64,000 bases of DNA from Chloroflexi bacterium HGW-Chloroflexi-3 (GTDB lineage Bacteria; Chloroflexota; Anaerolineae; Anaerolineales; Anaerolineaceae), in NCBI GenBank assembly GCA_002842045.1, contig PHBX01000004.1, forward strand, positions 1 to 64,000, in the 5' to 3' direction. The notes beneath the pieces are model-generated. The model was not told the DNA's origin and did no database searches. It saw nothing but the letters and a program-made list of their open reading frames with translations. The first letter of the stretch is position 1, and each line of letters opens with the position of its first letter. Positions 30,596 to 40,106 of this stretch are shown here, one piece after another. A program made the position numbers and the translations under genes.

Positions 30596-30637
30596 ACAGG
30601 TGATTAAGATGCCAGGCCTGGCATCTTAATCACCTGT
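30596..30637 (-). terminator. Perfect 42-bp palindrome followed by T-tract on the minus strand
   Basis: ACAGGTGATTAAGATGCCAGG/CCTGGCATCTTAATCACCTGT, then CTTTTTTTC on the minus strand downstream of the DsrE-like gene. Confidence 0.88.
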
Positions 30638-30656
30638 TTAGATCAAAAAATTTGAA

Positions 30657-31160
30657 TTATATGAAGATAATTTGAGTATCTTCTGTCATATCAATAAATT
30701 CAGCGGCGGTAACAATGTCTTCCACACCTGGAATAAAATCGTCCTTGGTCAGTCCCATCATATCAACTGACATTTTACATCCATACATATGCGCGCCAGC
30801 ATCCACCAGCATTTGCATGAATTCACCTACAGGGGGAACATCCAGATCAGCAATTTTGTCACGCATTAATTTAGATGCAAAAGCAGTCATTCCTGGTAAG
30901 ACTCCCATGATATTCGGAATACCCAGGTTGCCAGTCTTAACACCCATCATGCTCATTTTCATACTGGTATTGGCGACAGGTGCTAATTCCAGCTTATCAA
31001 CACGATGTTTGTTAATCAGGTCCATACCCCAGAATGTGAAGAAGAGTGTTACATCAATTCCATTACCCAAGGCTGCCCAACCCATAATCAAAGCTGGATA
31101 TGCCATATCCAATGTTCCTTTGGAACAAATAAATGCCATTTTTCTTTGTTTTTCTTCCAT
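30657..31160 (-). CDS. DsrE/DsrF/DrsH-like family protein
   Basis: MAFICSKGTLDMAYPALIMGWAALGNGIDVTLFFTFWGMDLI...GAHMYGCKMSVDMMGL. Confidence 0.85.
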   Translation of the reverse strand: MEEKQRKMAFICSKGTLDMAYPALIMGWAALGNGIDVTLFFTFWGMDLINKHRVDKLELAPVANTSMKMSMMGVKTGNLGIPNIMGVLPGMTAFASKLMRDKIADLDVPPVGEFMQMLVDAGAHMYGCKMSVDMMGLTKDDFIPGVEDIVTAAEFIDMTEDTQIIFI

Positions 31161-31199
31161 TGTTACCATCTCCTATAATTTACTAAAGTTCAATCGAAA

Positions 31200-31517
31200 T
31201 TAGACACAACCTTCTGGTTTCCCAAGGCCAGCAATTTTTGCTACTTTTTTGGCAGGTCCTTTTGGAAACAAGCTGAACAACTCTTTGGTGCTCACACCGG
31301 ATCCACTGGTGATGCCACGTAACGTTGGTGCAGCACCAGTTGTTCCAGCACTCTGGCGGCTGAAATCAATCACCTTCCAATGTGCTTCTGTTAATTCAGC
31401 AATGCCTTCTTCTTTTGCCAGTTCTGCTGCAATTTCTTTTGTCCAATCAGCCGGGTTTACCAAGAAACCTTCTTCATTTACTTCCACTGTCTTGCCTGCT
31501 AATACTTTGCTTGCCAT
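31200..31517 (-). CDS. TusE/DsrC-family sulfur relay protein
   Basis: NEEGFLVNPADWTKEIAAELAKEEGI, C-terminus LFPKGPAKKVAKIAGLGKPEGCV. Confidence 0.9.
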   Translation of the reverse strand: MASKVLAGKTVEVNEEGFLVNPADWTKEIAAELAKEEGIAELTEAHWKVIDFSRQSAGTTGAAPTLRGITSGSGVSTKELFSLFPKGPAKKVAKIAGLGKPEGCV

Positions 31518-31554
31518 ATTAAATACTCCTTAAGTTTTAATTATTTATTTTTTT

Positions 31555-32811
31555 TTACGCAACATTGAAACGTTTTTCCCAGTCAGTCCATTTTCCCGCC
31601 ATGGTCATGGTTGGTGCCAATGGCACTTTTCTTCCACGCATAAGGATATTCCAGTACATCCATTCAAAGGATAATTTTCCAATATGATTCAGTCGGCTCT
31701 CCTGTAAGAGAGCGAAAGGTCCAATACCAGGAACTGGGAATAGTCCTGGCAAGGGTTCCTGTTCGTAGTTGAAATCCAACAGAACACCTTTCCCGTATCC
31801 AGATTCGATGAAACAATTGGTATGTCCATCAAATTTTTCTTCTAATTCTTTTCCTTCGGTATAGCGTTTGAAATTCTCTCCGAATAGGTCAACAGCATAA
31901 TGTGCTACTGATCCGGCTTTGGAGGTAGGTGCATTCGCAGCATCGCCCAGGACAAAAATGTTCGCAAATTTATCCGACAAAAATGTAGATTTATTCACAG
32001 GAGAGAAATTGAGCTCATCCCCTAAACCAGATTTTCCAACCACATCCGCACCTTTATTCACTGGGATACTGACCAATAGATCATATTCCAACTCACGTTC
32101 ATCATAGGAAATAATTTTTTTCGCATCCGGATCAGCATGTTCGATATAGAAATCTTCCTCGACTTTTATATTTTTTCTATCCAGCATATCGCCAATTAAT
32201 TTGGAGGCTACCGGTTTGGTGAAGGCACCGGAATTGGGGGTAGCATAGATCAATTCAACGCAATCCCGAATCCCTTTCTGTGTGAAATAAGCATCCGAAA
32301 GCATCAAAAATTCCATCGGAGCAACCGGACATTTGATCGGATTTTCCACGACATTAACAACGATGCGACCACCCTGGAAATTTCGTATTTTTTCTTCCAA
32401 AGCAACCGCTGTTTTCAATGTATAAAATGAATGGATGGATTTGCCCCATTCGTGTTCACCCAAACCTGGGGTCTCTTCCGGATATATATCACAACCAGTG
32501 GCAATGACCAGAAAATCATAATCGAGAACTGTTTTGTCTTGAAGAATGACTTTGTTATTTTCCGGTTGTATCAGTTCAATCTTGGTTTGAAGCATTCTCA
32601 CTTTGGAAGAAAGGTAAGTCTTCTTCTGTTTCATCAATTGTTTTTCTGTTGCTTTACCAAATGGTACAAAAATATAACCAGCTTGATAGTAATGAATTGG
32701 ATCTTCATCCACAATCGTGATTTGCCATTCGTTCAAATCCATCAAGTGGGTTAAGTGGTTAGCTACCATCGTTCCGGCTGTACCGGCCCCTAAAATTACA
32801 ATTTTCTTCAT
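31555..32811 (-). CDS. SQR-like FAD-dependent pyridine-nucleotide-disulfide oxidoreductase
   Basis: KIVILGAGTAGTMVANHL, DFLVIATGCDIYPEETPG, PIKCPVAPMEFLMLSD, NIFVLGDAANAPTSKAGSVAHY. Confidence 0.88.
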   Translation of the reverse strand: MKKIVILGAGTAGTMVANHLTHLMDLNEWQITIVDEDPIHYYQAGYIFVPFGKATEKQLMKQKKTYLSSKVRMLQTKIELIQPENNKVILQDKTVLDYDFLVIATGCDIYPEETPGLGEHEWGKSIHSFYTLKTAVALEEKIRNFQGGRIVVNVVENPIKCPVAPMEFLMLSDAYFTQKGIRDCVELIYATPNSGAFTKPVASKLIGDMLDRKNIKVEEDFYIEHADPDAKKIISYDERELEYDLLVSIPVNKGADVVGKSGLGDELNFSPVNKSTFLSDKFANIFVLGDAANAPTSKAGSVAHYAVDLFGENFKRYTEGKELEEKFDGHTNCFIESGYGKGVLLDFNYEQEPLPGLFPVPGIGPFALLQESRLNHIGKLSFEWMYWNILMRGRKVPLAPTMTMAGKWTDWEKRFNVA

Positions 32812-32822
32812 TCCTTTGCTCC

Positions 32823-33566
32823 TTATAATTTTTGTGTTAAGCTAGCAATTTGTTGTAAACGCTCCATAAAAGCGCTTCGTTCATTTAATATACTTTCAAC
32901 AGCATAAGCTGCTGCTGCTGGCTGTGCTGCCAGATGCAGTTGTTCTGCCTGTGATAAATGTGGAACTTTCTGATAAGCATTCATAATTTCCTGTTCATCA
33001 ATGCCACACAGGCGAGCTGTCTCTCTCAAGATTTCTTTTTCTGCTTCTGCATCTACAGAATCCAGATAGAATTCCCCAGCCAGGAATACACCTTGCTTTT
33101 TATTTTGTGCTTGGATCACAGATCCAAAATATTTCAATCCAGCATGGCAGGTAAATAACTCTTCCCGACCTTTTGCCTGTTCAGCAATTTTCCGCCAGGT
33201 TGCATCACAAATTTCTCGACCTTTCTCCGTTGCTAGCAAAAGTTTGCAGATGGGGCTTGGTTGGCTGATTTGGGTAACTTTCTCCCCTTTTTGGTCAATA
33301 ATGACAGCACTGTAATGACTCACGGAGGTAAATAAATCCTGAATGGTTTGAACACAATGAATTGGAAAAATTGAATCAGACTCATTGACAACAGGCAGTT
33401 CAATGGTTTCACCGCTTAATAATTTTTCAACTTCCTTTTGTGGAAATCGCCATTGATTGCCGATTTTAACGCCTTTCAACCTCCCATCCCCTAGCATACG
33501 ATAGACTGTTATGCGGTCGATTTTGAATAACTCCTGTACCTGTTTCGTTGTTAGAAAGTTTTCCAT
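32823..33566 (-). CDS. Transcriptional regulator: excisionase-type HTH plus PocR sensory domain
   Basis: FLTTKQVQELFKIDRITVYRMLGDGRLKGVKIGNQWRFPQKEVEKLL followed by PICKLLLATEKGREICDATWRKIAEQAKGREELFTCHAGLKYFGSVI. Confidence 0.85.
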   Translation of the reverse strand: MENFLTTKQVQELFKIDRITVYRMLGDGRLKGVKIGNQWRFPQKEVEKLLSGETIELPVVNESDSIFPIHCVQTIQDLFTSVSHYSAVIIDQKGEKVTQISQPSPICKLLLATEKGREICDATWRKIAEQAKGREELFTCHAGLKYFGSVIQAQNKKQGVFLAGEFYLDSVDAEAEKEILRETARLCGIDEQEIMNAYQKVPHLSQAEQLHLAAQPAAAAYAVESILNERSAFMERLQQIASLTQKL

Positions 33567-33568
33567 TT

Positions 33569-33608
33569 GTTATACTTTGCTATATCATGTTATATAATGT
33601 TATACGAT
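33569..33608. promoter_or_regulatory. Four tandem 10-bp repeats upstream of the HTH-PocR regulator (putative operator)
   Basis: GTTATACTTT GCTATATCAT GTTATATAAT GTTATACGAT, consensus G(T/C)TATA(C/T)NNT, 2 bp from the start codon. Confidence 0.75.
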
Positions 33609-33714
33609 GATATTATATTGTTGTGCATCTTTTCACAAGTGATAAATGTCACAATATAAATATTATTAATTTTGTGACAATTTAAAAGACATGTGTTTTA
33701 TCAATGACAAATGA

Positions 33715-33745
33715 GCCGGGATGATCTCCTGGCTCTTAATTTAAT
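33715..33745 (-). terminator. Hairpin downstream of S10 peptidase
   Basis: GAGCCGGGATGATCTCCTGGCTC imperfect stem followed by AT-rich sequence. Confidence 0.45.
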
Positions 33746-33765
33746 AGATTAACAAAACGGAATGG

Positions 33766-35229
33766 TTAAATCGACTTTTGTAAAAATTCTTTAAGATCCA
33801 GTGTTACCTGAGACAATGATGGTTTATGTGTGTACATCATATGTCCGGATCGATAATAGGTCATATAAATATTCTTTTGTAAACTGGCAGGCAATTCTAT
33901 ATGATCAAAGGTGTAGCGGGTTGCAAAATATGGGGTGGCCAGATCAAAATAGCCGTTGCAAACAATCACTTTTAAGGCAGGATTCAATTGAAATGCCGTT
34001 CGTAATTGTTCTGCTGTATTGACAAATTGATTTTCATGCTCATCATATTTCCAGGATTGATATAGACTGATCAAAATCTCATAATGGCGATCCAGTTCCA
34101 CTCCCAGGTCCCGACGAACGTAATCATACATTGTCGCCGTATACGGTCCCAGAATGGCGTTATAGGATGGATCACTCTCGTAATGTTCACCTACCCCATC
34201 TTTATCGAATCCAGTGTAACGGCTATCGAGGCGACCTACTGTGATACCTTCCGATCGGCGTAATTCTTTGGTGAAACGATGAATATCAATACGCAGATTG
34301 GTTTTATCAACATACTCTTTCGAGAGACCGGTGAAATAAGCTAATTTTTCAATGATTTGCTGTCGTTCATCCTCTGGAAGACGGTTTCCCTTCATCAATG
34401 CCAGGGTATATTCTCCTGAAGCGAATTCTTCTACCTGGGCCAGTGTTTTCCCCAAATCTTTCTGTAATTCCGAAGAAAGTTTCTTGTGATACCAGGCAGT
34501 TGCTGCATAGGTCGGCAGAAATAATATGAAGGGAAGATCATTACCAGGTGTAAATCTGGCAGTTATGAAATTAAGGATGGAGGAAACTAACATAATTCCG
34601 TTCAAATACATGCCATACCGGTCTTGCAGGAATTCTGATAATCCACCGGCGCGGGTGGTACCATAGCTTTCTCCAATCAAGAATTTGGCAGAAGACCAGC
34701 GGTTGTTGCGGGTTGTCCACAAGCGAATGAATTCTCCCACCGATTCAACATCTTTTTTCAATGAATGGAATTGATCAGGCTTTTCCTTTGGCACTGTACG
34801 GCTATAGCCGGTGCTGACAGGGTCAATAAATACAAGATCCGTATGAGATAGTAATGTGAATTCATTGTCGATCAGTTTGTACGGGGGAGGTAATGGATTG
34901 CCATCATCATCGAACAACACCCGTTTTGGACCTAACAACCCGAGATGCATCCAGACAGAAGATGAACCTGGACCGCCATTGAACGAGAAGGTTACCGGTC
35001 GATCTGCTGAATTTTTATCCCCATTCAATGTATATGCAATATAGAAAATTGAGGCTTTTGCTACTTCCCCATTCTCTACATTTTCTTCTTTTAAAATAAT
35101 CGTACCGGCTGTAACAGTGTATTCCAATTTATTACCATCAATGATGATGCTGTGTTGTGTTTTTGAGGTGATTTCTTGTGGTTTTGTTTCCTTCTCTTTT
35201 TGGTCTGAAGGTTGAATTTGTTCTGTCAT
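33766..35229 (-). CDS. Peptidase S10 (serine carboxypeptidase-like)
   Basis: FSFNGGPGSSSVWMHLGLLGPKRV, DPVSTGYSR, FLIGESYGTTRAGGLSEFL, GYFDLATPYFA, SGHMMY. Confidence 0.92.
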   Translation of the reverse strand: MTEQIQPSDQKEKETKPQEITSKTQHSIIIDGNKLEYTVTAGTIILKEENVENGEVAKASIFYIAYTLNGDKNSADRPVTFSFNGGPGSSSVWMHLGLLGPKRVLFDDDGNPLPPPYKLIDNEFTLLSHTDLVFIDPVSTGYSRTVPKEKPDQFHSLKKDVESVGEFIRLWTTRNNRWSSAKFLIGESYGTTRAGGLSEFLQDRYGMYLNGIMLVSSILNFITARFTPGNDLPFILFLPTYAATAWYHKKLSSELQKDLGKTLAQVEEFASGEYTLALMKGNRLPEDERQQIIEKLAYFTGLSKEYVDKTNLRIDIHRFTKELRRSEGITVGRLDSRYTGFDKDGVGEHYESDPSYNAILGPYTATMYDYVRRDLGVELDRHYEILISLYQSWKYDEHENQFVNTAEQLRTAFQLNPALKVIVCNGYFDLATPYFATRYTFDHIELPASLQKNIYMTYYRSGHMMYTHKPSLSQVTLDLKEFLQKSI

Positions 35230-35354
35230 TTTTCCTCCTTGGATGGTTAATATCCTTTCATTGTATCAGAGCCTGAAAATTGCACATTAGTAAAACCGTT
35301 TCTGCCTTTTAATCGGTTATTGAAAATAAAGTACAATCATTGTGAGGTAAATTC

Positions 35355-36158
35355 ATGATTCACTTACGATCTGTTCACATTAAGAGTCTCGAAGATTCAC
35401 CTTCAACCTATCCGTTCAATTTGCCCTTGATTCAACAATTACCCGGTATCACCTTTCAATCACCGGTAACATTTTTTGTTGGAGAAAATGGATCCGGAAA
35501 ATCTACATTGATAGAATCCATTGCCATGTCTATCGGATCAATCGTTGTTGGTAGTGAAAATATTCAGAATGACAAATCAATGCTACCAGCAAAGAAATTA
35601 GCCAATTATCTTCAACTGGTTTGGAATAAACGCACACATAAAGGTTTCTTTCTCCGGGCTGAAGATTTTTTTGGATATGCCCGGCGCATGGCTCAATTAA
35701 GAGCGGAGATGCAAGCAGAGCTGAAGGAGATGCAAAAACAAACCAGTAATCGTTCATCCCTGGCTCAGCAATTGGCAGAATCACCTTTTCAACGCGAATT
35801 GTACGGAATGAAACAGAATAAATCCGATTCGCTGGATCAAATATCGCATGGTGAGAGTTTTTTGCAATTATTTCAATCTCGTTTTGTTCCGGATGGATTG
35901 TACTTGCTGGACGAACCGGAAGCCCCTCTTTCACCTTTACGCCAATTGACCCTCATTACCCTGATCAAACAGATGGTGGCAGAGAATGCCCAATTCATTA
36001 TTGCAACCCACTCACCCATCTTAATGGCATTTCCCGATGCTGAGATCCTCAATTTCGACGAAGTCCCCATACGCCCGATAGCCTTTAATGACCTACAACA
36101 TGTGGAAATCATGCGTGGTTTCTTGAACAGTCCAGATGCTTATTTAAAACATCTGTGA
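35355..36158 (+). CDS. AAA-family ATPase (ABC/OLD-like small ATPase)
   Basis: FFVGENGSGKSTLIESIA, SHGESFLQLFQSRF, GLYLLDEPEAPLSPLRQ, FIIATHSPILMAFPDAEI. Confidence 0.88.
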   Translation: MIHLRSVHIKSLEDSPSTYPFNLPLIQQLPGITFQSPVTFFVGENGSGKSTLIESIAMSIGSIVVGSENIQNDKSMLPAKKLANYLQLVWNKRTHKGFFLRAEDFFGYARRMAQLRAEMQAELKEMQKQTSNRSSLAQQLAESPFQRELYGMKQNKSDSLDQISHGESFLQLFQSRFVPDGLYLLDEPEAPLSPLRQLTLITLIKQMVAENAQFIIATHSPILMAFPDAEILNFDEVPIRPIAFNDLQHVEIMRGFLNSPDAYLKHL

Positions 36159-36393
36159 TGATTCACTTGTATTATGATACTAAATTTGTCTTTTTCACCC
36201 ATTAACTGGTTACGTTTGCAAATTTCAGGTTTGGGTATAAAATTATCCTGTTTGGTTATGGAGGGCATAACCAAAACAGAAAATAAGGGGTAACCCTTTC
36301 TAAGAAGTTTTATTGATCATTTTTTTACACACACTGATCATAAACCCTGAATTACAGGTCATTTTATATTTACAGTCAGGAAGGAAAACAAGC

Positions 36394-37662
36394 ATGAGTT
36401 CAATTTCTCAAGGTGTAAAACCCAGTATTGCCATTAAGACACGTAGTCGAAATTATTTGTTGTACATGATCATTTTCATGGGATTAGTGGCTATTATGGA
36501 TCAATATTTATCCACGATCAAAACGACAGCACTCCCGTACATTCTCGAAGAGTACAAAATTTCAGCTTCAAATTTCTCATATCTTGAGGCTGCTTATCTG
36601 GCTTTTACATTCCTGATTGTCTTATTAAATGGATTAACGGATATTATTGGACGCCGATTTTCCATATTACTTTTGATTTTGATCATGGGTTTGGCTTCAT
36701 TTGGCGTTCTATATTTCTCTCCCAGTATTCACTGGTTCATGATTATGTATACACTGGCAATCTTCGCAACAGTATCCAACATATGGACAATTCCTGTCAG
36801 TGAGGAATCTCCAGCAGAAAAACGGGCAAAATATATTGCCATAGTTTACATTATCGGATTAATTCCATTACAAGCAGTTTTTCCACCCCTCCTGATGAAC
36901 ACCCTGGGATTGAGTTGGAAGTGGATGTACGGTATCATGTTCATTTTCATGGTGCCTGTACTGGTTATGTGGGCATTCATGAAGGAAACCAGTCGTTTTG
37001 ATGTCATAAAGGCAGAACGGAAAGACGGTAGCAGAAAGAATCATTTCTTCGGTCTGGGCGTTATTGATAAGAAAGATGTCCGTTATATCATCATTTCCTC
37101 ATCCATCTGGTTGTCATGGTTGACCTATCAGTTCTTTTATTACTGGGCCGGTTATTATTTTATGACCATCAAGGGATATACCCTGAATCAATGGTCCATG
37201 GTGCTCCTGGTGACACTCATTGTTGCCATGCTCGGTGGATATTTAAGTGGTTGGATCATGGATCGCATCGGACGCAAACCTGCTTTGATTTTCGGTTGTT
37301 TGGGTCTTTCCATCGTTCTGGTCATTATGGGGTTTGCACAGGGATTTTTGTTACCGGTTGCTACGGTATTGATGGGATTTTTCACATCTTTTACCTACAC
37401 ATGGATCGTCGTCTACATTCCTGAAGTCTTTCCCACCGAAAGACGCGGTGCCTGCATGGGCTGGACAACCACTATCGCTCGTGTTTCATATGTCATTGGG
37501 CCACTCTTAACCGGTTACGTGCTCAGTCTCTTCCCTACGATGGAGTGGTTCTGGATTGTTGGTGCTGTCGTAATTCTGGTACCAATCGTTATCGTGTTCT
37601 TCCTCAATCCATCCGAAACAAACAAGCAGGAACTGGAAGAGATAGAGGTCGCTCGAGTCTAA
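36394..37662 (+). CDS. MFS transporter
   Basis: 12-TM pattern; LNGLTDIIGRRFSILLL, GWIMDRIGRKPALIFGCLGLS, PEVFPTERRGACMGW. Confidence 0.88.
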   Translation: MSSISQGVKPSIAIKTRSRNYLLYMIIFMGLVAIMDQYLSTIKTTALPYILEEYKISASNFSYLEAAYLAFTFLIVLLNGLTDIIGRRFSILLLILIMGLASFGVLYFSPSIHWFMIMYTLAIFATVSNIWTIPVSEESPAEKRAKYIAIVYIIGLIPLQAVFPPLLMNTLGLSWKWMYGIMFIFMVPVLVMWAFMKETSRFDVIKAERKDGSRKNHFFGLGVIDKKDVRYIIISSSIWLSWLTYQFFYYWAGYYFMTIKGYTLNQWSMVLLVTLIVAMLGGYLSGWIMDRIGRKPALIFGCLGLSIVLVIMGFAQGFLLPVATVLMGFFTSFTYTWIVVYIPEVFPTERRGACMGWTTTIARVSYVIGPLLTGYVLSLFPTMEWFWIVGAVVILVPIVIVFFLNPSETNKQELEEIEVARV

Positions 37663-37672
37663 GTTTGATGGT

Positions 37673-37697
37673 AAAAAAAGAGTTGGGGTCATCCCAA
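37673..37697. terminator. Bidirectional terminator between convergent MFS and ABC-F genes
   Basis: AAAAAAAGAGTTGGGGTCATCCCAATTCTTTTTT-type hairpin. Confidence 0.8.
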
Positions 37698-37708
37698 TTC
37701 TTTTTTGT

Positions 37709-39550
37709 TTACGTTTCGTTTTCTGAAAGCAAATGCTCTAGATTCTGCCAATGTTGATAGGTATTCGCTATTTCACTTTCCAGCCATTTTAACCGGTTGG
37801 CAGTTTCTGTGATTGTCTTTTCTTCCTGATTATAAAATTCTGAAGACGACATTTTTTGAATCGTTTGTTGGTATTCAGATTCCAATAATTCAATTTTTCC
37901 GGGCAAATGATCCAATTCTTCCTGCAATTTTTTCTTTTGCATGAAATTTAACTTCTTTGGAATGCCAATTTCCGAAGTTGTTAGATTTTTGTTGGTTGGG
38001 TTTGATTTTTCAGTTTCCGAATTGGTTTTATTCATTACTTCCTGGGATAGTTGATACCAATCATCATAACCACCAATATATTCCTTCACCAACCCATCGC
38101 CTTCCAGTACCAAAGTGCTTGTGACCAGGTTATTCAAGAAAGCACGATCATGACTGACCAGAATGAATGTGCCTTTGAAATCAAGCAATAAGTTTTCTAG
38201 CAGTTCCAGGGTTTCCAGATCAAGATCGTTGGTGGGTTCGTCCAAAATCAGCAAATTCGCAGGCATTGTAAATAAACGCGCTAACAACAACCGATTGCGT
38301 TCACCTCCGGAAAGCACATGAATAGGTGCATGTACCCTTTCTTTCGTGAACAGAAAGTCTTCAAGATACCCATACACATTTCGGTTTTGACCATTAATTG
38401 TGATGATATCTCGTCCCTGGGCTACATTCTCATAAAGCGTCTGATTCTCATCCAATTGGGAGCGCAATTGATCAAAATAAATCCATTCCAGATTGGTTCC
38501 AAATTGAATCGATCCCTTTAGTGGTTGCAGGTTGCCAATTAATAAATTTACCAGGGTTGTTTTTCCGGAACCGTTGGGCCCTACAACACCCAGCTTATCT
38601 CCCCGTTGCAGTATAAAAGAAAAATCTTTGATGATCAACTGATCTGAATATCCAAAGCTGACGTCCTCAGTTTCAATCACCAGCTTGCCAGATTTTCGTG
38701 CTTCTTGAATCTGCAAATTCACTTTTCCTGGTTTTTCTCGCCTTTCCTTGCGGATTTCACGCAATTTTTGCAACGCCCGAACTCTGCCTTCGTTACGCGT
38801 TCTGCGGGCTTCAATCCCTTTGCGAATCCATTGCTCTTCCTGGGCCAATTTGCGATCGAACAAAGCGTTTTGAGCCTGTTCTGCATTCAGGTAGCCTTCT
38901 TTTCGTTGTAAAAAGGTTGGGTAATCACAGTCCCAATCAAAAATCTTGCCGCGATCCAACTCAACAATCCGTGTGGTTAACTTCTGCAGGAAAACACGGT
39001 CATGTGTGACAAAAATCAGACTGCCATTCCAGCGCAGCAAGAAATCCTCCAGCCACAAAATGGATTGAATATCCAGATGATTGGTTGGCTCATCCAATAA
39101 TAATAGTTGCGGTTGCGCTACCAACCCTTTTGCCAATAAAACCCTGCGTTTCATCCCAGCTGACAGAACATCAAATTCCATCTCAGGGATTAATTGCATT
39201 CGGCTGAGTGTTTTTTGAACCAGCAAGTCTGACTGCCATTCCAGCTCTTCCTCTGGCCAATCAAAAGTCATTCCTTCCAAACCATTTTTCACAATTTCAT
39301 AAATCGTGCCGGAAAGCCCTTGTGGCACTTCTTGTGGAAGGTAAGCTATACGCAGGCCTTGTTGACGGGACACAGTGCCAGAATCTTCCATCAGATCTCC
39401 ACTGATCAGTTTCATCAGAGATGTTTTACCCATCCCATTCCGGCCAATTAAGCCGATTCGTTCATTGTCTTTGATACGGAAATTTACTTCATCCAGTAAT
39501 AAATCGCCACCGAATCCCAGGCTTATGTTTTCAAAATTGATTAAATTCAT
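37709..39550 (-). CDS. ABC-F family ATPase
   Basis: Two ABC domains: GRNGMGKTSLMKLI / LLLLDEPTNHLD and GPNGSGKTTLVNLLIG / LSGGERNRLLLARLF / LLILDEPTNDLD. Confidence 0.94.
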   Translation of the reverse strand: MNLINFENISLGFGGDLLLDEVNFRIKDNERIGLIGRNGMGKTSLMKLISGDLMEDSGTVSRQQGLRIAYLPQEVPQGLSGTIYEIVKNGLEGMTFDWPEEELEWQSDLLVQKTLSRMQLIPEMEFDVLSAGMKRRVLLAKGLVAQPQLLLLDEPTNHLDIQSILWLEDFLLRWNGSLIFVTHDRVFLQKLTTRIVELDRGKIFDWDCDYPTFLQRKEGYLNAEQAQNALFDRKLAQEEQWIRKGIEARRTRNEGRVRALQKLREIRKERREKPGKVNLQIQEARKSGKLVIETEDVSFGYSDQLIIKDFSFILQRGDKLGVVGPNGSGKTTLVNLLIGNLQPLKGSIQFGTNLEWIYFDQLRSQLDENQTLYENVAQGRDIITINGQNRNVYGYLEDFLFTKERVHAPIHVLSGGERNRLLLARLFTMPANLLILDEPTNDLDLETLELLENLLLDFKGTFILVSHDRAFLNNLVTSTLVLEGDGLVKEYIGGYDDWYQLSQEVMNKTNSETEKSNPTNKNLTTSEIGIPKKLNFMQKKKLQEELDHLPGKIELLESEYQQTIQKMSSSEFYNQEEKTITETANRLKWLESEIANTYQHWQNLEHLLSENET

Positions 39551-39661
39551 GCTTCCTCGAGGGATAAATATACTACAAATTTCCAAGTCGAAAAATCCTT
39601 GTACATTCGATTGAGCCAATTAACTAGCATCCCATACAATATCAAAATTCAAGGAGGCACT

Positions 39662-40096
39662 ATGGAATTAATTAATCGGATCATCCACGCCATCACAGAA
39701 TTGCACCCTCTGCATGCGATGTTTGTGCATTTTCCAATCGCACTAACCGGAGCAGCCTTCTTGTTTATCTTGTTAGCCTGGTGGAGAAAAAACAAAGAAT
39801 TTGAACAAACTGCATTTTTCAATATGATACTTGCCGCGATCAGCACGTTTTTTGCTGGCGCTTCCGGTGTGTATGATAACAATCTTAATTATGACGGCCT
39901 GGCACCCAATGCACCCTTAAAGCTTGCCCTTGGATTAACGCTCCCCATTCTAACCGTAGGTTTGGTGATTTTCCTATGGAGGAAACCCGACCTGTTTGAT
40001 CGCTAGCGCACACTCTATATTCTGATCTATGGAGTCTCTTTTGGCATTGCCCTGGTTTTGGGATTCCTGGGTGGCGTAATTCTATACGGTTTTTAA
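39662..40096 (+). pseudogene. DUF2231-like membrane protein interrupted by in-frame TAG (40004-40006)
   Basis: ELHPLHAMFVHFPIALTGAAFLFILLAWW...LFDR*RTLYILIYGVSFGIALVLGFLGGVILYGF*, all one frame. Confidence 0.7.
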
Positions 40097-40106
40097 AGGT
40101 GTCAAT

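Noticed and set aside
29961-31203. Plus-strand ORFs of 161 and 162 aa opposite LCP and DsrE-like genes
   Set aside because: Antisense to well-supported genes and without family features.
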